From contig NZ_CP039852.1 in assembly GCF_006228385.1 (NCBI RefSeq), forward strand, positions 2,992,001 through 3,056,000: a stretch of 64,000 nucleotides of DNA. Reading direction: 5' to 3'. The notes below the pieces were generated by a model. The model had not been told where the DNA came from and made no database searches. It worked only from the letters and a program-made list of their open reading frames with translations. The translations under genes were made by a program, and so were the position numbers. Shown here piece after piece: positions 56,512 through 64,000 of this stretch. Position 1 is the stretch's first letter. Each line of letters starts with the position of its first letter. The stretch is from Salinimonas iocasae (GTDB taxonomy: Bacteria > Pseudomonadota > Gammaproteobacteria > Enterobacterales > Alteromonadaceae).

Positions 56512-57831
56512 CTATTTCTCATCCAAGTAGAATGGAATATTCGCTGTCGCGACCTTGCCACTGCCACTTAGCGCATAAGCAAACAAACGATAGCCTCCCG
56601 GCGCCGTTGGTGCAGTAAGTGTAAGCGTACCGTCTCTTGCATCCACGATTAATCCTTCTACGGGTTTTGGTCTTGCTTCCGGATCGCCGCCCGCTTTTAT
56701 ATCGGTACTTTCTGGCAGCACTTCCCAGCGAATAGTTGTTCCATCATCCTGATATTCTTTAAGCGTCAGCTTGGCAGTCATAGATTCTGCGGCCTGCACG
56801 TGAATACTATCGGTAGCCTGCTTGCCATTAATGGTGAAATTCTGAATTGACGGGGCTCTTACCTCAGGCCACTCGCCATTCCAGTTATGGTAAAGCGAGT
56901 CCACCACTTCATTGGGATAGCCCGCCTCGGTGAATACGCCGTACCAGGTGGGTGTGGTTTCCTGTTTCTGGCCCCATAAAAACGCATAAGAGCCCAGTGC
57001 GCGACCAGGAGCACCCTGAATGCCGCCTTCATAACGACTTCGATATGATGCCGCTTTTTGGGTGCTGGTTTGCTCAATGGGTACATCCCAGTCAGTGCGT
57101 TCGACCTGCCAATGGCCGGTGGGGCCCCACTCCGTTACTACATAAGGACCGTCGTACCCCATATCCATCAAGTCCTGTGGCAGCGATTCCAGCCCGCCAT
57201 AAATGTTTATGCTCAGATAATCAATATCCGGAACCCGGGTTAAAACCAACTCCAGCTTTTCCTTGTCGATACCAGCAGTAACCGTGGTAATGAGATGATT
57301 AGGGTCCAGCTTTTTTATCATAGCCGCGATATCCTGTACTGCAAACCACACGTCCTTATTGGTATAGAATAAGTCTACCTCGTTGCCAATACCCCAGGTC
57401 AGAAGTGCGGGATGGTCTTTGTACTTTAAAACCTGCTTGCGAACCTCTGCTTTTTGCTTCGCAACGGCATCTTTGTCACTGTAATCAAAACCGTGGCGCT
57501 CATGCCCCAAACGCAAACCCAGCATGACGGTCAGTCCGTGTTTGTGCGCTTCATCCAGAATGGCCTTTGCGTTATCGGTGTCCCAGGTGCGCAGAGAATT
57601 CGCGCCCGATTTCGCCAGCAGCGCCAGCCGGGTCCGCCCCCCTGCCCCCTTGATAAAATAGGGTTCACCGTTTCTTAAAATTGTGTAGCCGTCATCTGTT
57701 TGAGCCAGAGTAGTTTTGACCGGTGACGCTGCGGAGGATACGCTCTGTGACTGCGTTTCAGCGTCCGAATGTGTGCAGGCAGCTATGAGTAGCGTACATA
57801 ACCCTGCCAGCATTAATTTATAGTTGTACAT
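56512..57831 (-). CDS. Lipoprotein glycoside hydrolase of clan GH-A
   Basis: The 439 residues begin with a lipoprotein signal (LCTLLIAACTHS). The (beta/alpha)8 barrel has the acid/base Glu in LLTWGIGNEVDLFY and the nucleophile Glu in YVVTEWGPTG, about 100 residues apart, as in GH2/GH5-type enzymes. A C-terminal Ig-like domain starts near 330. The substrate is not evident; a beta-glucan is a reasonable guess. No polysaccharide-utilisation neighbours are visible. Confidence 0.75.
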   Translation of the reverse strand: MYNYKLMLAGLCTLLIAACTHSDAETQSQSVSSAASPVKTTLAQTDDGYTILRNGEPYFIKGAGGRTRLALLAKSGANSLRTWDTDNAKAILDEAHKHGLTVMLGLRLGHERHGFDYSDKDAVAKQKAEVRKQVLKYKDHPALLTWGIGNEVDLFYTNKDVWFAVQDIAAMIKKLDPNHLITTVTAGIDKEKLELVLTRVPDIDYLSINIYGGLESLPQDLMDMGYDGPYVVTEWGPTGHWQVERTDWDVPIEQTSTQKAASYRSRYEGGIQGAPGRALGSYAFLWGQKQETTPTWYGVFTEAGYPNEVVDSLYHNWNGEWPEVRAPSIQNFTINGKQATDSIHVQAAESMTAKLTLKEYQDDGTTIRWEVLPESTDIKAGGDPEARPKPVEGLIVDARDGTLTLTAPTAPGGYRLFAYALSGSGKVATANIPFYLDEK

Positions 57832-57955
57832 GTTGCCCCTTCAAAAGCATGTTTGTAAGCGCTATCATTTCATGTATACGACGAAGTTTCATCTATTTAA
57901 CAATTTAAAAACATCAAATTCTGTTGTCTGGCTAAAAATGTTTCTTTTCCGGATT

Positions 57956-59050
57956 CTAATCATGCAGGCATGATGCAATATGCCCGACCCAGAATTCGGG
58001 AGGATGTCTGACAGCCTGATCACCGATACTAATTTCACAAATACAATAGTTATCGGTTTCGCTTCGCGGCAACGGTAAAACGACAATGCCCGTGCGCGCC
58101 GCGTACTCCAAAATTTTTTCAGCGATGTTTTTACTTTCAGAGGGAATTTTCAAATGAAACATCGCAGCCTGAACGGTTTGCGGGCATACAGTGAAACCTG
58201 CGTGAGCCAGTTGCCGGCCCAAAGTATTTGCGTAACTGATAAACCCTGTCATCTTATCGCCAAACTTTTCAAGCCCGTAACGCGCAGCGAGGACTTCCGG
58301 ATACAGAGAAACAGGATTTCCCCCCGCTCTTCTTGCCCAAACCCGGGCATCATCAATAAGCCATGAATCTGCCAGTAATGCCGCACCTGAAATGCCATTT
58401 AAATCTTTGTAAAAACTGACATAAAGGCTATCAAAAAGACTCGCAATCTCTTGCAGATTACGCTGATAAAAAACGGTGGTTTGCCATACCCTTGCACCAT
58501 CCATATGCAGCGCTACCTGGTTTGCGTCGCACCAGTGACGGATGGAAACCAGTGTTTCCCAGTCAGGCATCACCCCGCCTAACTCCCGCATTGGCGTTTC
58601 AATAATCAGCGCGCAGATATCAGTGGCATCGAGCTTATCAAGGTCCGCGCTTACAACCACAGTATCTGGCCGGCCGACGGTTTTTACCCGCAGCCCCCAC
58701 AATGCCTCTATGGCATTGTGTTCATGAAGCAACAGGTGCGATGTGGGATGAAGGGCAACTGCATGCCGACTGGTGTTTTCGCTGTAGCACCTCATCGCTA
58801 CATTTTGAGCCAGCGTCCCAGTGGGCAAAAACAACGCATCGGGCTTACCAAACAACCTGGCCACATCGGCTTCAAATGCCTGTGCAATGCCGCCCCGGCC
58901 ATAAACATCGCGACTATCCTCAGGTTGCGCATAGTCACTAAGACATTTCAGCTCGTCTTCGATGCTGACCTGATAACTTCTGTGAATAGTGGCAACACTT
59001 TGTTTTGTAAGTTGCGAATAACGCTCTTTTTGCTGCGCTGATACTGGCAT
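57956..59050 (-). CDS. PLP-dependent aldolase of the threonine aldolase/beta-eliminating lyase family
   Basis: The 364 residues have fold-type I features: LFLPTGTLAQNVAMRC, the PLP-Asp region VALHMDGARVWQT and the Schiff-base Lys in YVSFYKDLNGISGAALL. This is the low-specificity threonine aldolase family, which cleaves beta-hydroxy amino acids to glycine and an aldehyde. The exact substrate is unproven. Confidence 0.8.
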   Translation of the reverse strand: MPVSAQQKERYSQLTKQSVATIHRSYQVSIEDELKCLSDYAQPEDSRDVYGRGGIAQAFEADVARLFGKPDALFLPTGTLAQNVAMRCYSENTSRHAVALHPTSHLLLHEHNAIEALWGLRVKTVGRPDTVVVSADLDKLDATDICALIIETPMRELGGVMPDWETLVSIRHWCDANQVALHMDGARVWQTTVFYQRNLQEIASLFDSLYVSFYKDLNGISGAALLADSWLIDDARVWARRAGGNPVSLYPEVLAARYGLEKFGDKMTGFISYANTLGRQLAHAGFTVCPQTVQAAMFHLKIPSESKNIAEKILEYAARTGIVVLPLPRSETDNYCICEISIGDQAVRHPPEFWVGHIASCLHD

Positions 59051-59077
59051 GTAGCTATCCTGAAGCTGTTGTTTACT

Positions 59078-59329
59078 TTATTTCATGTGCACTTTACCGC
59101 CGACTATCTTTAGTGCCGGCGCGCCACGGATCATGGTTTCCCGCGCAAACTGCTGACCACAGCCAGGGCATATACAGCTTGTTTCGGTATAATCTTCAAC
59201 AATACGTTCTGTAAAACATTTGACCAGCGCGCCTTTACCGCCTTTGCGATATTTAAATATCGGCGCTTTGCACTGTAAGCAGGATATCTGAACAGTGCGC
59301 CGGGGACCTTTTTTATTTGGTTTCGCCAT
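59078..59329 (-). CDS. Small zinc-ribbon-like protein
   Basis: The 83 residues are basic with two CxxC knuckles (SCLQCKAP and CICPGCGQQF), probably binding zinc. The ATG at 59329 has AGGGA close upstream and begins MAKPNKKGPRR. Function unknown; similar small zinc proteins associate with the translation or DNA machinery. Confidence 0.65.
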   Translation of the reverse strand: MAKPNKKGPRRTVQISCLQCKAPIFKYRKGGKGALVKCFTERIVEDYTETSCICPGCGQQFARETMIRGAPALKIVGGKVHMK

Positions 59330-59542
59330 TGTTCCCTGCCAATTAATAGTATTTAGATCATATGGTAAGGATTGCGTCTTAGCATTACTACCCTTGCAAT
59401 CACAGGTATCTGACATGCTTGCATCTGATTAAAAGCTCAAAATTCCCTCGACACTGGCGTGATGATTCTTTATATTGCGCGCCCGCAGCTTCCGAAGCGA
59501 AGCCCTACATTCTTCACTCTATTTACCCGCTGGACACCTGAT

Positions 59543-61132
59543 TTGATTACTACCGCCAATATCACAATGCAGTTTGGCTCTGAGCCATTATTTGAAAACA
59601 TTTCCGCCAAATTCGGTAACGGAAACCGATATGGTCTCATTGGTGCCAATGGCTGTGGTAAATCCACGCTGATGAAAATTTTAAGCGGAAAGCTAACACC
59701 GTCTGCTGGCAACGTTTCTATGGCACCCGGAACAAAATTGGGCGTACTTAGCCAGGACCAGTTTGCCTTTGAAGAAATGAGTGTGGTTGATACCGTTATC
59801 ATGGGTGACCATGAGTTATGGACGGTCAAGCAGGAACGCGACGAGATCTATAGCAAACCTGAGATGAGCGAAGAAGACGGCATGCGTGTGGCGGAACTGG
59901 AAACGCAGTTTGCCGAAATGGATGGCTACACAGCAGAAGCCAGAGCGGGCGATATTTTAAGCGCAGCAGGTATAGAAGAAGCCTATCATTTTGGTCTGAT
60001 GAAAGAGGTGGCACCTGGTAAGAAAGTGCGTGTTCTGTTGGCCCAGGCATTGTTTGCAGACCCGGACATTTTACTTCTCGACGAGCCTACCAATAACCTC
60101 GACATTTATACTATTCACTGGCTGGCGGAAGAACTGACTCAGCGTAAATCGACTATGATCATTATCTCCCATGACAGGCACTTTCTGAACTCTGTCTGCA
60201 CTCATATGGCTGATATCGACTATGGTGAATTACGCGTGTATCCGGGCAACTATGACGCGTTCGCCGAAGCGGCGGCACTGGCTCAGGAGCAGTTACACCA
60301 GGAAAATGCCAAAAAGTCAGCAGAGATTGAAGAATTACAAAGCTTTGTGGCACGCTTTTCAGCCAACGCATCAAAAGCGAAGCAAGCGACCTCCCGGGCC
60401 CGTCGACTGGAAAAAATAGAACTGACCGATATTAAGGCCTCCAGTCGCCGCAAACCATTTATCCAGTTTAAGCAACATAAGAAACTTCATCGCCTTGCGA
60501 TCACTTTAGAAGATCTTGGCCATGGTTATGCCGATCTGCCTCTGTTTAGTCAGGGCAATCTATTGCTGGAAGCAGGATCACGACTTGCCATTATCGGCGA
60601 GAACGGCGCGGGCAAAACGACATTACTTAAATGTCTTATTGATGACCTTGAAGCGAATGAAGGTACAGTGAAATGGGCTGAAAATGCGTCTGTAGGCTAT
60701 ATCCCCCAGGACAGCACCAAAGACTTTTCCAGTGACCTGACACTGTTCGAATGGATGTCCCAATGGCGGGGCCCTAAACATGACGACCTGCAGGTTAAAG
60801 GCATGCTGGGACGCCTGCTATTTACCTCAGATGATTTTAATAAGAAGGTCAGCGTCTGCTCTGGTGGAGAAAAGAACCGCCTTCTGTTTGGCAAACTCAT
60901 GCTTCAGGATATTAATGTGCTGGTGATGGACGAGCCTACCAATCACCTGGATATGGAATCAATTGAAGCTTTGAACCATGCCTTAATGAACTTTGATGGC
61001 ACCGTCATATTTGTTAGCCATGATCGCGAATTTGTTTCGTCTCTGGCAACACAGGTTATTGAGATAAAGGATAAAAAGCTTAATAATTTTGAAGGTACTT
61101 ACGAAGAGTTCCTGGCGCATTCAGCAGCGTAA
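59543..61132 (+). CDS. ybiT: ABC-F ATPase YbiT
   Basis: The product has two ABC domains in tandem without membrane helices. Walker A motifs are GANGCGKST and GENGAGKTT, and Walker B motifs are [11 protein letters not shown] and [10 protein letters not shown]. The interdomain linker ([46 protein letters not shown]) is very like YbiT. ABC-F proteins act on the ribosome in translation. The family N terminus (TANITMQFG) fits a TTG start at 59543; the frame extends to 59459, but the added residues look non-coding. Confidence 0.93.
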   Translation: MITTANITMQFGSEPLFENISAKFGNGNRYGLIGANGCGKSTLMKILSGKLTPSAGNVSMAPGTKLGVLSQDQFAFEEMSVVDTVIMGDHELWTVKQERDEIYSKPEMSEEDGMRVAELETQFAEMDGYTAEARAGDILSAAGIEEAYHFGLMKEVAPGKKVRVLLAQALFADPDILLLDEPTNNLDIYTIHWLAEELTQRKSTMIIISHDRHFLNSVCTHMADIDYGELRVYPGNYDAFAEAAALAQEQLHQENAKKSAEIEELQSFVARFSANASKAKQATSRARRLEKIELTDIKASSRRKPFIQFKQHKKLHRLAITLEDLGHGYADLPLFSQGNLLLEAGSRLAIIGENGAGKTTLLKCLIDDLEANEGTVKWAENASVGYIPQDSTKDFSSDLTLFEWMSQWRGPKHDDLQVKGMLGRLLFTSDDFNKKVSVCSGGEKNRLLFGKLMLQDINVLVMDEPTNHLDMESIEALNHALMNFDGTVIFVSHDREFVSSLATQVIEIKDKKLNNFEGTYEEFLAHSAA

Positions 61133-61142
61133 ATAAACATCG

Positions 61143-61382
61143 TCACATTCGAATAAGAATACATAGTGACAGCGGAAAGAGTATAGTCGGGTGAGTGAGC
61201 AGCCACCAGCCAGAATAGTCGATATACCGGTAACGACGCTCTTTTCCGCTTCTCAGTGACTGACGAATCGTTGTTGGCGTTATTGAAAAAATAAAGGCGC
61301 CAAAAATAGTTAACTGGTTTAGTAACATACAAAGTGTGAATACTAAGACGCTGCCCAGCAGCACGTTTTTATATAACGACAC
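61143..61382 (-). CDS. Small membrane protein downstream of the bacteriocin-like gene
   Basis: The 79 residues have two hydrophobic segments (VLLGSVLVFTLCMLLNQLTIFGAFIF and GWWLLTHPTILFPLSLCIL) separated by a basic loop (RSGKERRYRY). The start is a GTG without a good ribosome binding site. It may be an immunity or accessory protein. An overlapping frame at 61099-61332 is less convincing. Confidence 0.4.
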   Translation of the reverse strand: MSLYKNVLLGSVLVFTLCMLLNQLTIFGAFIFSITPTTIRQSLRSGKERRYRYIDYSGWWLLTHPTILFPLSLCILIRM

Positions 61383-61448
61383 CGTATTATTTTCATTTCC
61401 AGGTTAGCCTGGCTGCTTTAATTTTCTGTGCACCAGCCAGCAGATAAA

Positions 61449-61631
61449 TCACCGTTCAATCTGCTTTTTTCTTATCAGGTAACCTAAAAAGATAATTAGC
61501 ATCGCACTGATAAACCAGGGATTTGAAGAGATAGCAACACCTGCATTCACCCTGTCGAACACTGCGACAAAAAGACAGATTATTGCAGATAAGATGACGG
61601 TAATATCTAACATTACAGCTTTAGCAAACAC
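61449..61631 (-). CDS. Small membrane protein, possible immunity protein
   Basis: The 60 residues have two hydrophobic helices (ITVILSAIICLFVAVF and WFISAMLIIFLGYLI) and a basic end (RKKQIER). The GTG start has GAGGA five bases upstream. No family recognised; size and position suit bacteriocin immunity. Confidence 0.5.
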   Translation of the reverse strand: MFAKAVMLDITVILSAIICLFVAVFDRVNAGVAISSNPWFISAMLIIFLGYLIRKKQIER

Positions 61632-61718
61632 GATTCCTCACATAAAGTTTTGTTGTTAGTTAAGAAAGAATCCGCTTTGAAAATAAGGCCTCGGCTCAGG
61701 TAGTAAGAAAAAGCATTA

Positions 61719-61892
61719 TTAAACTTCACCAAGTGTATTTACTTTGTTTATAGCAACTCCGTAGAACAAACATGCTAACGACATAAACACTGATGTTACC
61801 AAAACGTGTGAAGGCGCTATGACGCCCAGAAACATCAGAAGTATTGTACAAATGACTGATATCGAAATTGAAAAACCTAACTTCTTTAGCAT
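61719..61892 (-). CDS. 57-residue membrane protein, possible immunity protein
   Basis: The frame starts MLKKLGFSISISVICTILLM, continues with a second hydrophobic helix and ends NKVNTLGEV. AGGTGGAG lies just before the ATG. It is the gene immediately downstream of the bacteriocin-like peptide on the same strand, the usual place for an immunity gene. Confidence 0.55.
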   Translation of the reverse strand: MLKKLGFSISISVICTILLMFLGVIAPSHVLVTSVFMSLACLFYGVAINKVNTLGEV

Positions 61893-61941
61893 AACTCCAC
61901 CTAAGCAACAGTGTGGGGTTCATCCCACACTGTTTAAACGT

Positions 61942-62130
61942 TTACGGATAACTGTACATTGCCAGACCTGATGAGATAATTGATGCTCCGAGCAGGATAC
62001 CTGCACCGATTGGATTAGCTACTGCCAGCCCCATCCCGAGAAATGCCGTGGCAGCACCGACTGATACGCCCCACTCTGCAACACCGCCGCCAGCTACACT
62101 TTCGATTTCAGCCATGCTCATTTCTTTCAT
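61942..62130 (-). CDS. Bacteriocin-like peptide with double-glycine leader
   Basis: The 62 residues start with a leader MKEMSMAEIESVAGG that matches the double-glycine leader pattern (acidic and hydrophobic positions before VxGG). The mature part of about 47 residues is glycine/alanine-rich, hydrophobic and has GxxxG motifs (GAATAFLGMGLAVANPIGAG, then ILLGASIISSG), ending MYSYP. This is typical of class II bacteriocins and microcins exported by C39-peptidase ABC transporters. AAGGA lies eight bases before the ATG. No transporter is in view. Confidence 0.65.
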   Translation of the reverse strand: MKEMSMAEIESVAGGGVAEWGVSVGAATAFLGMGLAVANPIGAGILLGASIISSGLAMYSYP

Positions 62131-62315
62131 ACTTAAGTTCCTTCTATAGTTTAAAAATATTGGCTTAATTTTGGATGCCTGTTTCGGTCAGACACAGTAA
62201 TTGTAGTTAGTTGGTGCCAAAGAAATACTGGCCAAAGTATCGTTTTATCAACGGGTTTCACGCCAGGGGACGATGTAAGGAAGAGAAGTTTCGCGTGATA
62301 TATCCCCTATAAAAA

Positions 62316-62337
62316 AGCCTGCTGGTTAAAGCAGGCT
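62316..62337 (-). terminator. Orphan minus-strand terminator
   Basis: On the minus strand AGCCTGCT/AGCAGGCT with a 6-base loop is followed by TTTTTT (complement of 62311-62316). No protein gene lies upstream on that strand, so it may end a small RNA from about 62340-62480 or insulate the bacteriocin-like operon. Confidence 0.65.
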
Positions 62338-62524
62338 GAAGAAGAAATGCCAGGAACCACAAATTTACGATTAGATCAGTCGCGATTTGCGTCGACACAC
62401 CAATGTTCTATAAGTGCGGCGCTGTACTTTCACCTGTACCTAAGTGTAGGAATAGCCCCAATAGTGGGTTAAGCCATTGATGCAATTCACGTATACTTAC
62501 CGGTTACAGAATTATGGAGTCTTT

Positions 62525-63163
62525 ATGCACCTGTTACGAACTACCGCGTTTACCGCTTCGCTTTCATTATCTGCCTGCGCATTGGCTCAGGAACCTACGC
62601 TGCTGGATGTTCAACACAGCTGGGCAAAAATAAACTATCAGACCGATGATGCTGACCAGCAGCTTTCGCAATACAAATCTCTGATAGAGGACGCTGACGC
62701 TTTGGTAGCAGCATCAGAAGACGATGCCGCTGCGCTAACCTGGCTGGGCATCTCGCAAGCCAGTGCTGCGCGGGCTAAAGGGGGTCTTGGTGCGCTTGAT
62801 TTTGCTGAAGATGCAAAAGAAAATTTTGAGAAAGCTATAGCGATTGATCCGACGGTACTCGATGGCGCTGCGCTATTTAGTCTTGGGGCCCTGTACCATA
62901 AAGTCCCGGGCTGGCCAGTCAGCTTTGGTGATGATGATGAAGCAGAAGCGCTGTTCAAACGAGCGCTGGAGGTCAGCCCTGATGGGATGGACGCAAACTA
63001 TTTTTACGCTGAGTTTTTGATTGATGAGGGTGAATACGCCGAGGCATACCAGTACCTGAATAAGGCGAAAAAAGCGTCACCTCGCCCGGATCGTCCCCTT
63101 GCGGATAAAGGCCGCCGGCAGGCTATCGACGCGCTACTTGAGAAAGTGGAAAAGGAGCGTTGA
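62525..63163 (+). CDS. Periplasmic TPR protein
   Basis: The 212 residues begin with a signal peptide (LLRTTAFTASLSLSACALAQE). TPR-like helices follow (ALTWLGISQASAARAKGGLGALDFAEDAKENFEKAIAIDP, then EALFKRALEVSPDGMDANYFYAEFLIDEGEYAEAYQYLNKAKKASP). I chose the ATG at 62525 with GGAG six bases upstream. A scaffold or adaptor role is inferred. Confidence 0.75.
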   Translation: MHLLRTTAFTASLSLSACALAQEPTLLDVQHSWAKINYQTDDADQQLSQYKSLIEDADALVAASEDDAAALTWLGISQASAARAKGGLGALDFAEDAKENFEKAIAIDPTVLDGAALFSLGALYHKVPGWPVSFGDDDEAEALFKRALEVSPDGMDANYFYAEFLIDEGEYAEAYQYLNKAKKASPRPDRPLADKGRRQAIDALLEKVEKER

Positions 63164-63263
63164 TTGAGCGTTAAATGTCTGACATTCCAGTTCTCTGATT
63201 TTTCTCGAAAAATACGATTAACATAATCTAATTTCCTTATTTCCTTTTTTCGTCATTATCTAC

Positions 63264-63280
63264 GATGCTTAATAAGCATC
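63264..63280. promoter_or_regulatory. Palindrome upstream of katG
   Basis: GATGCTTAATAAGCATC is a perfect 17-base palindrome 36 bases before the katG start. It may be an operator; it is not an obvious OxyR or Fur box. Confidence 0.45.
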
Positions 63281-63298
63281 AACATGTTAAAGAAATAA

Positions 63299-64000
<702 letters not shown>

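Noticed and set aside
58542..59041. Several + strand frames opposite the aldolase-type gene
   Set aside because: Antisense shadows of a gene with clear PLP-enzyme motifs.

Overview
The window looks like chromosome of a marine gammaproteobacterium of the order Alteromonadales, probably Alteromonas or a close relative. The basis is the close similarity to enterobacterial housekeeping proteins (MutS, PyrG, Eno, LeuABCD, SrmB, RdgB, HemW, YbiT), the gspAB, AI-2E, YggN and DUF3718-type genes, and the overall gene style. No 16S gene or other taxonomic marker is present, so the genus is an inference.

Layout. 1-2.1 kb: the end of a Tn7/Tn5053-like transposon (tniQ-family gene and a possible terminal repeat region) lying against the 3' end of cinA. 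2.1-30.9 kb: core chromosome. It holds cinA and mutS (divergent), pyrG-eno, a leuABCD operon with a leader peptide and attenuator, an HD-GYP protein convergent with gspAB, then cca, srmB, rdgB-hemW, a yggN-like gene, two secreted DUF1566 proteins next to a PAS protein and a CheC-type response regulator, lrgAB with a LytTR regulator, small secreted proteins and an MbnP-like lipoprotein. 30.9-49.35 kb: an AT-rich genomic island integrated in a tRNA-Ile2(CAU) gene, bounded by 48-bp direct repeats and carrying its integrase at the right end. 49.35-64 kb: core/variable chromosome. It holds an AI-2E family exporter, an acetyltransferase, a frameshifted small lipoprotein, a secreted M24 peptidase, a GST, a glycoside hydrolase, an aldolase-type PLP enzyme, ybiT, a bacteriocin-like locus, a TPR protein and the start of a periplasmic katG.

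The island is the most interesting part. It carries a plasmid-type RepA initiator and, 6 kb downstream, what reads as a complete iteron origin: five 17-bp iterons mostly on a 22-bp period, a DnaA box and an AT-rich stretch. A sixth iteron sits just upstream of a three-gene operon encoding a TerB_N/TerB/TerB_C protein, a BrxD-like ATPase and a BrxHI/Lhr-like helicase. The same island has a SIR2-like protein with a tiny basic partner, a DUF2235/Tle1-like lipoprotein, a large unknown membrane-protein pair, a second tyrosine recombinase beside a strong hairpin, an XRE regulator with paired operators, and three copies of a perfect palindrome centred on GGCATGCC. My reading is an integrative replicon carrying defence-type cargo, with possible coupling between replication and expression of the TerB/BrxD/helicase operon.

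A second candidate system is at 61.1-62.1 kb. It has a 62-residue peptide with a double-glycine leader and glycine-rich hydrophobic core, followed on the same strand by three very small membrane proteins that could confer immunity. No dedicated exporter is in view.
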